Origin: Tenacibaculum sp.
GTDB lineage: Bacteria; Bacteroidota; Bacteroidia; Flavobacteriales; Flavobacteriaceae
DNA length: 58,657 nt
Reading direction: 5' to 3'
Assembly: GCA_020629275.1 (NCBI GenBank)
Contig: JAHDDQ010000011.1
Span: forward strand, 1 to 58,657
The notes under the pieces are model-generated. The model saw only the letters and a list, made by a program, of their open reading frames with translations. It had not been told where the DNA came from and did not search any database. The position numbers and the translations under genes are program-made. Below are positions 27,552 to 36,635 of this stretch, piece after piece. Positions within the stretch are counted from its first letter, which is position 1; the number at the start of each line of letters is the position of its first letter.

Positions 27552-28238
27552 ATGCATTCTTCGAAAGACAATCTTCAAATCTTACATGAAGACAATCATA
27601 TAATTATCATCAATAAAAGACCTGGAGACATTGTTCAAGGGGATAAGACTGGTGATAAACCTTTAAATGATATTGTTAAAGAATATATAAAGCAGAAATA
27701 TAACAAGCCAGGAAATGTGTATTTGGGTACTGTGCATAGATTGGATAGGCCAACCTCTGGTATTGTCATTTTTGCCAAGACCTCCAAAGCTTTAGAGCGT
27801 TTGAATAAAATGTTAAGAGAAAAACAGATAAAAAAAACGTATTGGGCTATTGTAAAAAACGAAGTTAATCCTGAAAAACAAACGCTGACACATTACTTAA
27901 AAAAGAACCCTAAAAACAATAAATCTACTGCATACATAAAAGAAATTGACGGTAGTAAAAAAGCTATACTTCATTACTCAGTATTAAAAAAGCTACAAAA
28001 CTACACGCTGCTAGAAATTGATTTGGAAACAGGTAGACACCATCAAATTCGTTGTCAGTTGTCATCAATTAAACATCCAGTAAAAGGGGATTTGAAATAT
28101 GGTTTTGCTAGAAGTAATAAAAATGCAAGTATTCATTTACACGCCAAAAAAATACTTTTTAAGCATCCTGTAAGTAAAGAAAGTATTCATATTTCCGCTC
28201 CAACACCCGACGATGTTATTTGGAACGCATGCAACTAA
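27552..28238 (+). CDS. RluA-family RNA pseudouridine synthase
   Basis: The 228-residue enzyme has the catalytic motif HRLDRPTSG with Asp65, then KTYWAIV, LLEIDLETGRHHQIRCQLSSIKHPVKGD and IHLHAKKILFKHP, all of the RluA/RluC/RluD group. There is no N-terminal S4 domain, as in RluA-like short members, so it could modify 23S rRNA or tRNA. Which uridine is unknown. It follows engB by 10 bp, and its stop overlaps a promoter element for the next gene. Confidence 0.92.
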   Translation: MHSSKDNLQILHEDNHIIIINKRPGDIVQGDKTGDKPLNDIVKEYIKQKYNKPGNVYLGTVHRLDRPTSGIVIFAKTSKALERLNKMLREKQIKKTYWAIVKNEVNPEKQTLTHYLKKNPKNNKSTAYIKEIDGSKKAILHYSVLKKLQNYTLLEIDLETGRHHQIRCQLSSIKHPVKGDLKYGFARSNKNASIHLHAKKILFKHPVSKESIHISAPTPDDVIWNACN

Positions 28239-28243
28239 ATTTG
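28236..28243 (+). promoter_or_regulatory. Possible -7 element of the alkane monooxygenase gene
   Basis: TAAATTTG matches TAnnTTTG and contains the stop codon of the pseudouridine synthase. It ends 29 bp before the ATG at 28273. No TTG with correct spacing is present. Confidence 0.45.
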
Positions 28244-28272
28244 TATATTTAGTTTCTTAATTCCATCTTCTC

Positions 28273-29304
28273 ATGAAAGCATTAAAATATTTGTTGGTTT
28301 TTTCTATACCTGTAACTGTATTCATATCGTTTACTTCAACAGGTTGGATTACTTTTTTACCTTTTTTATATGTTTTTGGATTTGTTCCTCTTTCTGATTT
28401 TCTATTGAAAGTTAATCCTTATAATTTTAATAAAGAACAAGAAGAAATTGAGAAAAACAATAAGTTATATTCACTTATTCTTTATGCCATGCTTCCTATT
28501 CAGATATTTTTTCTAGTATGGTTTCTAATCATCATATCACAAACCCCGATGTTTACCTTTGATTTCTGGGGGCGTATTTTGGGTATGGGAATTATGTGTG
28601 GTGTCATAGGAATTAATGTTGGTCATGAACTAGGACATAGAAATAATAGAATTGAACAATTATTAGGAGAGTTATTATTGTTAACTTCTTTAGAGACTCA
28701 TTTTCTGCCCTATCATAATGGAGGACATCATTTAAATGTAGCCACACCTGAAGATGCAGCAACTGCGAGAAAAAATGAGTTTATTTATATTTTTTGGATT
28801 AGATCTCAATTTACAAGCTACATAAAAGCTTGGGAATTAGAAAACAAACGCCTTTCTGATATAAATTTAAAATGGTTTCACTATAAAAATAAAATGGTGG
28901 TTTACACTATATTTCATTTTATATTGCTTGCTAGTATCTATTATTTTTTTAATTCTTATGTACTGGTTTCCTTCCTGATTGCAGCTTCAATAGGAATTTC
29001 GTTGCTTGAAACGGTAAACTACATTGAGCATTATGGACTATTACGAAAAAAGAATAAATTTGGACGGTATGAACGAGTTAAGCATTCTCATTCCTGGAAC
29101 TCTAATCATGTTATTGGGAAACTTGTTTTATTCAATCTCTCTCGTCATTCAGATCATCATTATAATGGTAGTAAACATTATCAAGTTTTAAAATCATTAC
29201 CCGATAGTCCGCAAATGCCAACAGGATACCCTGGTATGATGCTACTTTCACTACTGCCACCTTTGTGGTTTAAAATCATGAATAAAAAATTACAAGAAAT
29301 TTAA
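28273..29304 (+). CDS. Alkane 1-monooxygenase (AlkB-like, membrane di-iron)
   Basis: The 343-residue polytopic protein has all the AlkB histidine boxes: HELGHR at 118-123, the HNGGHH motif at 148-153, the motif NYIEHYGLLRKKN, and SRHSDHHYNGSKHY near 285. These bind a di-iron centre that hydroxylates a terminal methyl with O2 and electrons from a rubredoxin. No rubredoxin gene is near. It is shorter than the roughly 400-residue GPo1 enzyme. The next gene, an aldehyde dehydrogenase, starts 3 bp later, which fits oxidation of an alkyl chain. Chain-length preference is unknown. Confidence 0.87.
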   Translation: MKALKYLLVFSIPVTVFISFTSTGWITFLPFLYVFGFVPLSDFLLKVNPYNFNKEQEEIEKNNKLYSLILYAMLPIQIFFLVWFLIIISQTPMFTFDFWGRILGMGIMCGVIGINVGHELGHRNNRIEQLLGELLLLTSLETHFLPYHNGGHHLNVATPEDAATARKNEFIYIFWIRSQFTSYIKAWELENKRLSDINLKWFHYKNKMVVYTIFHFILLASIYYFFNSYVLVSFLIAASIGISLLETVNYIEHYGLLRKKNKFGRYERVKHSHSWNSNHVIGKLVLFNLSRHSDHHYNGSKHYQVLKSLPDSPQMPTGYPGMMLLSLLPPLWFKIMNKKLQEI

Positions 29305-29307
29305 GTT

Positions 29308-30681
29308 ATGACTATATCAGAACTCTTATCGGCTCAACGAGCTTTTTTCAAAACACAACAAACAAAAGATATTACTTTTAGAAAAAACAGCTTACTAAAA
29401 CTCCAAAAAGAGCTTGTACGACGAGAGAAAGACATTTTAAAAGCATTACATGATGATTTTAAAAAATCTGAATATGAAGGAATCATGACGGAAACATCAA
29501 TAGTCCTTTCCGAGTTAAAGTTAACGCTAAAAAAGATGTCTTCGTGGGCTAAACCTGAACGTGTATTACCTTCACTTTTAAACTTTCCTTCATCTGCTAA
29601 AATTTATAGTGAACCTTATGGTTCAGTATTAATTATTGCACCTTGGAACTATCCTTACCAACTTGGGTTTTCCCCTCTTATAGGAGCTATCGCAGCTGGA
29701 AATACAATTATTCTAAAACCCTCTGAATTAACCCCAAATACTAGTACAGTTACCAAAGAGATTATTGAATCTGTTTTTAGCAAAGAACATGTTGCTGTTG
29801 TTGAAGGGGGAATTCCTGAGTCTGAAGAATTACTTAAACAACGCTGGGATTACATTTTTTTTACAGGCAGTGTTCCTGTAGGAAGGATCGTAGCTAAAGC
29901 AGCTGCCGAACATCTAACTCCTGTTACACTTGAGCTAGGCGGAAAAAGTCCGTGTATAGTTGACGAAACTGCTAATATTAAACTCGCTGCAAAAAGAATA
30001 GTTTGGGGTAAATTTTTAAATGGTGGTCAAACCTGTATTGCACCAGACTATTTGCTTATACACAAAAAAGTTAAAGACGAATTTGTAAAACATTTCAGAG
30101 AAGAAATCACTAATGCTTATGGAGCTAACCCTGAAAACTCTAATGATTTCCCAAGGATAGTGAATACTAAAAACTTTGACCGCTTAGCTGCAATGCTAAC
30201 AAATGAAAACTGCATTATTGGTGGGGAAATAAATAGAGATGATAAATATATTGCTCCTACCCTAATCGATGAACCTTCAACGGAAAGTGAAGTGATGCAA
30301 GGTGAAATATTTGGTCCTATTTTCCCGCTAATCTCTTACGAAACAGAAGATGATATCGAAAACATTACACGTAAGTATGACAAGCCTTTAGCTTTTTATG
30401 TATTTACAGGAAAGAAAACATTTGCAAAAAAACTTATCAAAAAATACTCTTTTGGTGGCGGTACCATTAACGATACTACAGTTCACTTTGCTAATCATCG
30501 ATTACCTTTTGGTGGTGTAGGTGAAAGTGGTATTGGTAGTTATCATGGTAAGAAAACATTTGATATTTTTTCTCACAAAAAAGGAGTTGTTTCAAGAGGT
30601 AATTGGTTAGATGTACCTACTCGATACGCACCATACAAAGGTAAAATAAAACAACTTAAAATGTTAATGAAAATAAGCTAG
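29308..30681 (+). CDS. Aldehyde dehydrogenase (class 3-like)
   Basis: The 457-residue enzyme has the catalytic Cys in NGGQTCIAPDY and the general base Glu in LELGGKSP. It also has the NAD-binding motif FFTGSVPVGR and the motif GEIFGPIFPLI. Length and the absence of an N-terminal extension suit the class 3/fatty-aldehyde branch. It oxidises aldehydes to acids with NAD(P)+. The gap to the alkane monooxygenase is 3 bp, so it probably removes fatty aldehyde from the same pathway (inference). Confidence 0.92.
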   Translation: MTISELLSAQRAFFKTQQTKDITFRKNSLLKLQKELVRREKDILKALHDDFKKSEYEGIMTETSIVLSELKLTLKKMSSWAKPERVLPSLLNFPSSAKIYSEPYGSVLIIAPWNYPYQLGFSPLIGAIAAGNTIILKPSELTPNTSTVTKEIIESVFSKEHVAVVEGGIPESEELLKQRWDYIFFTGSVPVGRIVAKAAAEHLTPVTLELGGKSPCIVDETANIKLAAKRIVWGKFLNGGQTCIAPDYLLIHKKVKDEFVKHFREEITNAYGANPENSNDFPRIVNTKNFDRLAAMLTNENCIIGGEINRDDKYIAPTLIDEPSTESEVMQGEIFGPIFPLISYETEDDIENITRKYDKPLAFYVFTGKKTFAKKLIKKYSFGGGTINDTTVHFANHRLPFGGVGESGIGSYHGKKTFDIFSHKKGVVSRGNWLDVPTRYAPYKGKIKQLKMLMKIS

Positions 30682-30716
30682 ATTTATTTTCATTAACATT
30701 CTAAATATTAGATTAA

Positions 30717-31448
30717 ATGATTGAAAAAACTGTGTTTGAAGCAATAGAATATCGGAGATCTGTTCGAGTTTATGACGATGAAAAAAAGATAGATAGCTCT
30801 GTTGTTAAAGAATGTATTGAATATGCTACCATGGCACCAAATAGTAGTAATATGCAATTATGGGAATTTTATCACATAACATCCAATGATACTATAAAAA
30901 AAATAATTCCATTATGCTTTAATCAAAACGCAGCAAAAACTGCTGAGCAATTAGTGGTTATTGTAACGAGAAAAGACTTATGGAAAAAACGAGTAAATGC
31001 TAACCTAAACTATTTAGATACTGTATACCCTCCTAAAGCTGATAAAGAGCAAAGTAGCAGAGAGAAATTTGCTAAAAACTACTACAAAAAACTCATCCCT
31101 TTTACTTATGCAGATTTTCTAGGTATTTTTGGTCTTCTTAAATACATTATAATCTCTATTATTGGTTTATTTAAACCTATTTACAGAGAGGTAAGAAATA
31201 AAGACATGAGAGTAGTTGTACATAAAAGTGCCGCCTTAGCTGCTCAAAATTTTATGCTAAGCATGGCTAGTAAAGGTTATGATACTTGCCCCATGGAAGG
31301 TTCAGATACTTGGCGAGTTAAAAAAGTTTTAGATTTGCCAATAGGTGCTGATATAAATATGATTATTTCATGTGGTATCCGTAAGCCTGAAGGAGTTTAT
31401 GGGAAACGCTTTAGAATTCCATTTGAAGAGGTCTACAAAGAAATTTAA
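30717..31448 (+). CDS. Nitroreductase-family FMN oxidoreductase
   Basis: The 243-residue protein begins with the FMN-binding motif EYRRSVRVYDDEK. It continues with MAPNSSNMQLWEFYHI, LAAQNFMLSMASKGYDTCPMEG and IISCGIRKPEGVYGKRFRIP, the usual order of the nitroreductase fold. A moderately hydrophobic insert (about 130-160) is less usual. The physiological substrate is unknown. It is 35 bp after the aldehyde dehydrogenase and is probably in the same transcript. A terminator follows. Confidence 0.88.
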   Translation: MIEKTVFEAIEYRRSVRVYDDEKKIDSSVVKECIEYATMAPNSSNMQLWEFYHITSNDTIKKIIPLCFNQNAAKTAEQLVVIVTRKDLWKKRVNANLNYLDTVYPPKADKEQSSREKFAKNYYKKLIPFTYADFLGIFGLLKYIIISIIGLFKPIYREVRNKDMRVVVHKSAALAAQNFMLSMASKGYDTCPMEGSDTWRVKKVLDLPIGADINMIISCGIRKPEGVYGKRFRIPFEEVYKEI

Positions 31449-31451
31449 GCA

Positions 31452-31489
31452 AAAGCCAGCTATAAAAATTATGCTGGCTTTCTTTCTTT
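31452..31489. terminator. Terminator between nitroreductase and the lipoprotein gene
   Basis: Arms AAAGCCAGC (31452-31460) and GCTGGCTTT (31473-31481) are followed by a T-rich tail on the plus strand. The minus-strand lipoprotein gene ends here too, so it may serve both. Confidence 0.75.
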
Positions 31490-31868
31490 AACTTTTCACA
31501 AATTTAATTAAAGGACCATCACTATGCGGATGATCTGCTAAGTATAAACTTCCTTCTTCAAAATAATATTCATATGTTATGGATTCAACTACTAGTATAT
31601 CCTCTGTAATTTTTACATCATAATTTCCAAAGCCTAATAGTGTGTGAAGTTTATTTGTAACGGAGTTTTCTATAGTAACAGTACTTTTAGAAATATTAAA
31701 AGTCCAAGTATGTTCGTTAACTTCTAAATTAATAGGAATGCATTCGCATGATACATTAACTAAACTCCAAGAACCTTCGAGAGTATTTCTGAATTGTTGT
31801 TTCTCATTGGAACAGTTGTAAAATACTAGAACTAGAATTAAATATATCTTGAAATAATGAAGCTTCAT
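31488..31868 (-). CDS. Small lipoprotein, lipocalin-like domain
   Basis: I choose the ATG at 31868 (126 residues), because there the protein begins KLHYFKIYLILVLVFYNC, a short lipoprotein signal with Cys at the lipobox position. The ATG 11 codons upstream adds a stretch with no function. The mature part (TLEGSWSLVNVSCECIPINLEVNEHTWTFNI and later TYEYYFEEGSLYLADHP) resembles the small lipocalin-like domains common in Bacteroidota. Function is unknown. It is on the same strand as, and downstream of, the penicillin acylase, with a 45 bp gap. Confidence 0.65.
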   Translation of the reverse strand: MKLHYFKIYLILVLVFYNCSNEKQQFRNTLEGSWSLVNVSCECIPINLEVNEHTWTFNISKSTVTIENSVTNKLHTLLGFGNYDVKITEDILVVESITYEYYFEEGSLYLADHPHSDGPLIKFVKS

Positions 31869-31913
31869 ACACCCTATTTTATTAATAGATGTAGAAATCA
31901 TGAAATGGTTGCG

Positions 31914-34307
31914 TTAATTATTTCTTTTGGGCAAAAAAACCAATCTGTTTTTTGATTCTTTTATTTCTTGCTGATTAATCTTCATTTTTATGAACTTACC
32001 CTTTAAATATTTATCAGCTTGATTTTTATAGTAGGGACTCAGCCTGTTACCGCTTTGACCAGTAGGTAGAATAGCCAAACTATTTTCTACATCTGAAAAA
32101 TCGATTACCCTTCTCGTTGATGGACCACCAGTAACATTGTAAACTCCTGTACTATCTAATTTAAAAATATGATTATTAATCACTTCATTTCCTCCATTAG
32201 TTGCAAAAGGTCCTACGTTAAATATGGTTCTAAGAATCCCTCCTGCATTACCAATTGCGTGATTATGTTCTACCGACAAAACTTTTTCCCACTGCCACTC
32301 ATTTACGTCATCACCCAATTGCCTTCTTAAGAAGGTGATTGCTTCATGAAAAGATTTCATTATTATGGCCTTTTTATCTTCTTCAACTCCATCTGTGTTA
32401 ATATTATCCCACCATAAAGATTCCGATTTACTCATTTGCACAGCAATCATTTTCTTTTGGAAAGGTGAACCTCCCATAAATTGTTTGAAACCTTCTATTC
32501 CCATTTCATCTTCAAAAGTATTCTTTAAAAAACGATAGATAAATCTATTATAAACCGTTGGTGCTACACTCTCTTTATTATAATTCCCGTCCCACTCCAA
32601 TAAAATTTCATAGGCACTTTTCTCTAATGAATTTAACTCTCCTACATTCATTACAATTGAGGCACTTTCTATAACTTCATTTACTACATGAGACTTCACA
32701 TCGTATAACATTGACGCTACGTTATCTTTTGTAAAATCATACTTTGAGTCTATAATTTTTGTGATACGTTTTGCTCTATCTTCTGGTAAATAATAACCAG
32801 GATACAACATACCTTGTATGGAATCTGGCTGATTATTTGCTGAATATACGTAATTAGATGTTGGATTAATTGCCATTGGGTTTTGTTCAAAATCCAAATA
32901 TTCTACTATTTCGTCTTTGCCTGAAGCTCCATCTAAATATACTTTTGTATTTAAACTGTCTCTGTACCTGTATAGTTTTGCTGCTGCAAACCAAGCAATA
33001 TTATTTTTAGCATCTCCATACATCACATTTAAACCTGGTGCATGAATTTTTGATACGCCTCTTTTAAAACCTTCTAAAGAATCTGCGTGAGACATTTCAT
33101 AACATGCATCTATCAATTTATTTGGTGAATTAGTGTAAATCCATTGCATTGCTATTGGTCTTTCGTCTTTTATCTGATCAATGATATCATTCATCACTGG
33201 ACCATGATCACTAACTCTTAATTGAAAATTAACATCTTTTTCTCCTTTAACTTTTATCTTTTTCTCGAAGGTTTTGTATCGTTTATATCCATCTTTTACT
33301 TTAAACTCTAAATCATTTTTAGGATTATTTTCTTCTATATAAAAATCTGTATCATCATTTTCAAACATTGTAAGTCCGTAAGCATATTTTCTATTATGAC
33401 CTAATAGAGGAAATGGAGTTAATCCTAAATTAAAGCCATACATTTCATAATTTGGGGTTTTAATATGATTCTGATACCAAACAGAAGGTTGAGAATAACT
33501 TATATGTGGATCGTTTGCAAAAATTACTTTTCCATTTTTTGTTCTTTCCGCGCCCAAAACCCAAGAATTACTTCCAATAAAAGTAGGAACGGGTAATGCA
33601 TCCATTATTTTGGTAATTTCATTGGAAAAAATTGCTTTTACCTCTGGTCTTTTTGCATTTTTTATTACTGTAGATTTTTCTAACGGTACTTCTAACTCTT
33701 CAACATATTCCTTACCATATTTTTCTTTTATTTCATTGATTAATGGATCTGTTTTATGAGCCGCTGCGAAACTAAAAGCCATGTATCCAAAAACGTTATA
33801 AACATCTTTTAGTGTGTACCTTTCTTTGTCTATACCAACCATATAAAATTCTATTGGTGTTGGCCCATTTTCAATAAAATGGTTAATTCCTTCTAAGTAT
33901 GCTTGTGTTAACTTATATGACTTAGATTCTTTATTTAAACTGGCAATTGTTTTATATGCAGATTCTTCAATACCTAAGCTTGAAAAAAACTTATCTGTAT
34001 TTACCAATTTACTCCCAAAAATTTCACTGAGCCTTCCTGCAGAAATCCTTCGCAATAATTCCATTTGCCATAATCTATCTTGTGCATGAACATAACCAAA
34101 AACTCTGTATGCATCTTCCTCATTATTTGCATTAATATGTGGCACACCATTTTCGTCATAAAAAACAGTTACTTTTTCTTTTAAATTTGCAATCTCAAAC
34201 TCCCCATTATAATCAGGACTTAGTCCTTTGGCTATGAACCAAACAGCTATTCCGATTAGGATTAGCAGCAATATTACAAATCGAAAAAGTTTCTTAACAA
34301 GTTTCAT
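31914..34307 (-). CDS. Penicillin acylase-family N-terminal nucleophile hydrolase
   Basis: The 797-residue protein has an N-terminal membrane helix (about 8-26) and the alpha-subunit region (TVFYDENGVPHINANNEEDAYRVFGYVHAQDRLWQMELLRR). The processing site is FIGSNSW, where cleavage before Ser246 would expose the catalytic N-terminal serine of the beta chain. Later motifs include GLTMFENDDTDFYIEE and VSDHGPVM. The family cleaves amides such as penicillins, acyl-homoserine lactones or unknown lipopeptides. It is probably in the periplasm, anchored to the inner membrane. It is divergent from the aminotransferase gene. Confidence 0.9.
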   Translation of the reverse strand: MKLVKKLFRFVILLLILIGIAVWFIAKGLSPDYNGEFEIANLKEKVTVFYDENGVPHINANNEEDAYRVFGYVHAQDRLWQMELLRRISAGRLSEIFGSKLVNTDKFFSSLGIEESAYKTIASLNKESKSYKLTQAYLEGINHFIENGPTPIEFYMVGIDKERYTLKDVYNVFGYMAFSFAAAHKTDPLINEIKEKYGKEYVEELEVPLEKSTVIKNAKRPEVKAIFSNEITKIMDALPVPTFIGSNSWVLGAERTKNGKVIFANDPHISYSQPSVWYQNHIKTPNYEMYGFNLGLTPFPLLGHNRKYAYGLTMFENDDTDFYIEENNPKNDLEFKVKDGYKRYKTFEKKIKVKGEKDVNFQLRVSDHGPVMNDIIDQIKDERPIAMQWIYTNSPNKLIDACYEMSHADSLEGFKRGVSKIHAPGLNVMYGDAKNNIAWFAAAKLYRYRDSLNTKVYLDGASGKDEIVEYLDFEQNPMAINPTSNYVYSANNQPDSIQGMLYPGYYLPEDRAKRITKIIDSKYDFTKDNVASMLYDVKSHVVNEVIESASIVMNVGELNSLEKSAYEILLEWDGNYNKESVAPTVYNRFIYRFLKNTFEDEMGIEGFKQFMGGSPFQKKMIAVQMSKSESLWWDNINTDGVEEDKKAIIMKSFHEAITFLRRQLGDDVNEWQWEKVLSVEHNHAIGNAGGILRTIFNVGPFATNGGNEVINNHIFKLDSTGVYNVTGGPSTRRVIDFSDVENSLAILPTGQSGNRLSPYYKNQADKYLKGKFIKMKINQQEIKESKNRLVFLPKRNN

Positions 34308-34323
34308 TAGTTGAGATTTTTAT

Positions 34324-34331
34324 CAAATATA
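34324..34331 (-). promoter_or_regulatory. -7 element of the penicillin acylase gene
   Basis: The minus strand reads TATATTTG, matching TAnnTTTG, 16 bp before the ATG at 34307. The divergent promoter element at 34347 is 16 bp away, so the two promoters could not be used at once. Confidence 0.5.
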
Positions 34332-34346
34332 ACAGTTTTAAATTTG

Positions 34347-34354
34347 TATTTTTG
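34347..34354 (+). promoter_or_regulatory. -7 element of the aminotransferase-galE operon
   Basis: TATTTTTG matches TAnnTTTG. It lies 24 bp before the ATG at 34379 and so rules out the TTG at 34352 as the translation start. Confidence 0.6.
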
Positions 34355-34378
34355 AATCGTATCAAAACACCATATTTT

Positions 34379-35527
34379 ATGAAAAAAATTCATATGGTTG
34401 ACTTACAAAGTCAATATCAAAAAATTAAAGAAACAGTTGATCAATCTATTCAAGAGGTTTTAAATTCATCGGCTTATATTAATGGCCCATATGTAAAAGA
34501 ATTTCAAGCTGATTTAGAAGCATATTTGAATGTGAAACATGTTATTCCATGCGCTAACGGTACCGATGCTTTACAAATAGCTATGATGGGGCTTGGGTTA
34601 CAACCTGGTGACGAAGTTATTACTGCCGATTTTACTTTTGCTGCTACAGTTGAAGTAATTGGATTATTGCAACTAACTCCTGTTTTAGTTGATGTTGAAC
34701 CTGATACATTTAATATCGACATTGTTGCACTAAAAAAAGCGATTACTCCTAAAACTAAAGCAATCGTTCCTGTACATTTATTTGGTCAAGTAGCAAATAT
34801 GGAAGCTATTATGGAAATTGCGAAAGAGTATAATCTTTTTGTTATTGAGGATAATGCACAAGCAATTGGAGCCAATTATACTTTTTCAAATGGATTGAAA
34901 CAGAAAGCAGGAACTATTGGCGATATTGGAACTACATCTTTCTTTCCTTCTAAAAATTTAGGGTGCTATGGTGATGGCGGCGCTATATTTACTAATAACG
35001 ATGACTTAGCGCATACTATACGAGGAATTGTTAATCATGGTATGTATAAACGTTATTATCATGATGTTGTTGGAGTCAACTCAAGATTAGATAGTATACA
35101 AGCTGCAGTTTTGAAAACGAAACTTCCTCTACTAGATAGCTATTGCAATTCACGAAGAGAAGCTGCTAGATATTACAACAATGCTTTTGCTAACAACCCT
35201 AATATTATTACGCCTAAATCATCCTCTTGTGGACAAATATGTAATCAATGCGACTGTCATGTTTTTCATCAGTACACATTACAAATAAAAAATGGGAAAC
35301 GAGATGAGCTGCACCAACATTTATTAGATCACGGAATTGCGAACGCAATATACTACCCTGTTCCTTTACACAAACAGAAGGCATATGTAGATGAACGATA
35401 CAAAGAGGAAGACTTTAAAGTTACAAATCACCTCGTAAATACAGTTATATCTCTACCTATGCACACTGAATTAGATGAAGAACAACTTAATTTTATCACT
35501 ACTACTATTAATGATTTTATAAAATAA
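34379..35527 (+). CDS. DegT/DnrJ/EryC1/StrS-family sugar aminotransferase
   Basis: Starting at the ATG at 34379 the protein has 382 residues. The PLP-binding Lys is K192 in TSFFPSKNLGCYGDGGA, and the Asp of VIEDNAQAIGA binds the pyridine nitrogen. The family transfers an amino group to a nucleotide-linked keto sugar for surface glycans. An unusual cluster of four cysteines (C284, C288, C291, C293; CGQICNQCDC) precedes HVFHQYTLQ. It is three bases upstream of galE, so both probably supply nucleotide sugars for the same polysaccharide. Confidence 0.9.
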   Translation: MKKIHMVDLQSQYQKIKETVDQSIQEVLNSSAYINGPYVKEFQADLEAYLNVKHVIPCANGTDALQIAMMGLGLQPGDEVITADFTFAATVEVIGLLQLTPVLVDVEPDTFNIDIVALKKAITPKTKAIVPVHLFGQVANMEAIMEIAKEYNLFVIEDNAQAIGANYTFSNGLKQKAGTIGDIGTTSFFPSKNLGCYGDGGAIFTNNDDLAHTIRGIVNHGMYKRYYHDVVGVNSRLDSIQAAVLKTKLPLLDSYCNSRREAARYYNNAFANNPNIITPKSSSCGQICNQCDCHVFHQYTLQIKNGKRDELHQHLLDHGIANAIYYPVPLHKQKAYVDERYKEEDFKVTNHLVNTVISLPMHTELDEEQLNFITTTINDFIK

Positions 35528-35529
35528 TT

Positions 35530-36552
35530 ATGAAAACAATCTTAGTAACTGGTGGGCTTGGGTTTATAGGGTCTCATACAGTTGTTGAATTACAAAACTC
35601 AGGATTTAAAGTTATTGTTATCGATAATTTATCGAACTCTAGGATAGAGGTTCTGGACAGCATTACTAAAATAACAGGAACTAAACCTAACTTTCATAAA
35701 GTTGATCTTCGTAATAAGAAAGAGGTTAAAAATTTCTTTGATCTTAATATAATCGATGGAATTATTCATTTTGCTGCGTTTAAAGCTGTTGGAGAGAGTG
35801 TAGAAAAACCATTAGAATATTACGAAAATAATATAGGTAGTTTAGTATACCTACTTCAGGAAATGAGAGATCGTAATATTGACAACTTCATATTCAGTTC
35901 TTCTTGTACTGTTTATGGGCAGGCTGATAAATTACCGATTACCGAAAATGCTCCTATTAAACCTGCAGAATCTCCTTATGGAAACACAAAACAAATAGGT
36001 GAAGAAATTATAAAAGATAGCTGCAACGCACACAAACTAAACGCCATCGCTCTACGATATTTCAATCCGATTGGAGCACATGAAAGTATAGAGATAGGTG
36101 AACTTCCGTTAGGTATTCCTCAAAATTTGATTCCATATGTAACTCAAACTGCTGCTGGTATTAGATCTCAGCTTTCTATATTTGGAGATGATTATGAAAC
36201 TCCAGACGGAACTGCTATTAGAGACTATATTCACGTTGTTGACTTAGCAAAAGCACATATAGCTGCATTAAAACGCTTATTAAACAAGGATAATGAAAAT
36301 AATTTTGAATATTATAATATAGGCACAGGTAAAGGTAGTTCTGTCTTAGAAATTATTACTGCTTTCCAAAATAGCACCGGTAAAATATTAAATTATAAAA
36401 CTGTTGAACGAAGAACAGGAGATGTTACTGCAGCTTATGCTGATACAACAATAGCTAACGAAAAGTTAAACTGGAAAACTGAAAAAACATTAGAAGAGGC
36501 ATTAAGATCAGCTTGGAATTGGCAAGAAAAACAATCAAATAATCATTCTTAA
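35530..36552 (+). CDS. galE: UDP-glucose 4-epimerase GalE
   Basis: The 340-residue short-chain dehydrogenase has the NAD-binding motif TGGLGFIGSH at 7-16, the catalytic Ser-Tyr-Lys set (FSSSCTVYG and SPYGNTKQIGEE) and the GalE segments IIHFAAFKAVGESVEKPLEYY, LRYFNPIGAHESIEIGE and DGTAIRDYIHVVDLAKAH. It interconverts UDP-glucose and UDP-galactose and possibly their N-acetyl forms. It follows the aminotransferase by 2 bp. Confidence 0.96.
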   Translation: MKTILVTGGLGFIGSHTVVELQNSGFKVIVIDNLSNSRIEVLDSITKITGTKPNFHKVDLRNKKEVKNFFDLNIIDGIIHFAAFKAVGESVEKPLEYYENNIGSLVYLLQEMRDRNIDNFIFSSSCTVYGQADKLPITENAPIKPAESPYGNTKQIGEEIIKDSCNAHKLNAIALRYFNPIGAHESIEIGELPLGIPQNLIPYVTQTAAGIRSQLSIFGDDYETPDGTAIRDYIHVVDLAKAHIAALKRLLNKDNENNFEYYNIGTGKGSSVLEIITAFQNSTGKILNYKTVERRTGDVTAAYADTTIANEKLNWKTEKTLEEALRSAWNWQEKQSNNHS

Positions 36553-36595
36553 TTTCTTAAAATTATATTAAAACTTAAGAATATCTTTTTTATTT

Positions 36596-36611
36596 CTAAA
36601 CAAACGGTTAG
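36596..36611. promoter_or_regulatory. Probable TetR operator, site 1
   Basis: CTAAAC-N4-GGTTAG is an imperfect 6-4-6 palindrome that overlaps the -7 element TAGTTTTG (36609-36616) of the tetR gene. It has the same layout as site 2 at 37211, so autoregulation is likely. Confidence 0.6.
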
Positions 36612-36616
36612 TTTTG
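36609..36616 (+). promoter_or_regulatory. -7 element of the tetR gene
   Basis: TAGTTTTG matches TAnnTTTG and lies 19 bp before the ATG at 36636. Its first three bases are shared with the palindrome. Confidence 0.55.
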
Positions 36617-36635
36617 TAGTGTATTTGGACATTTA

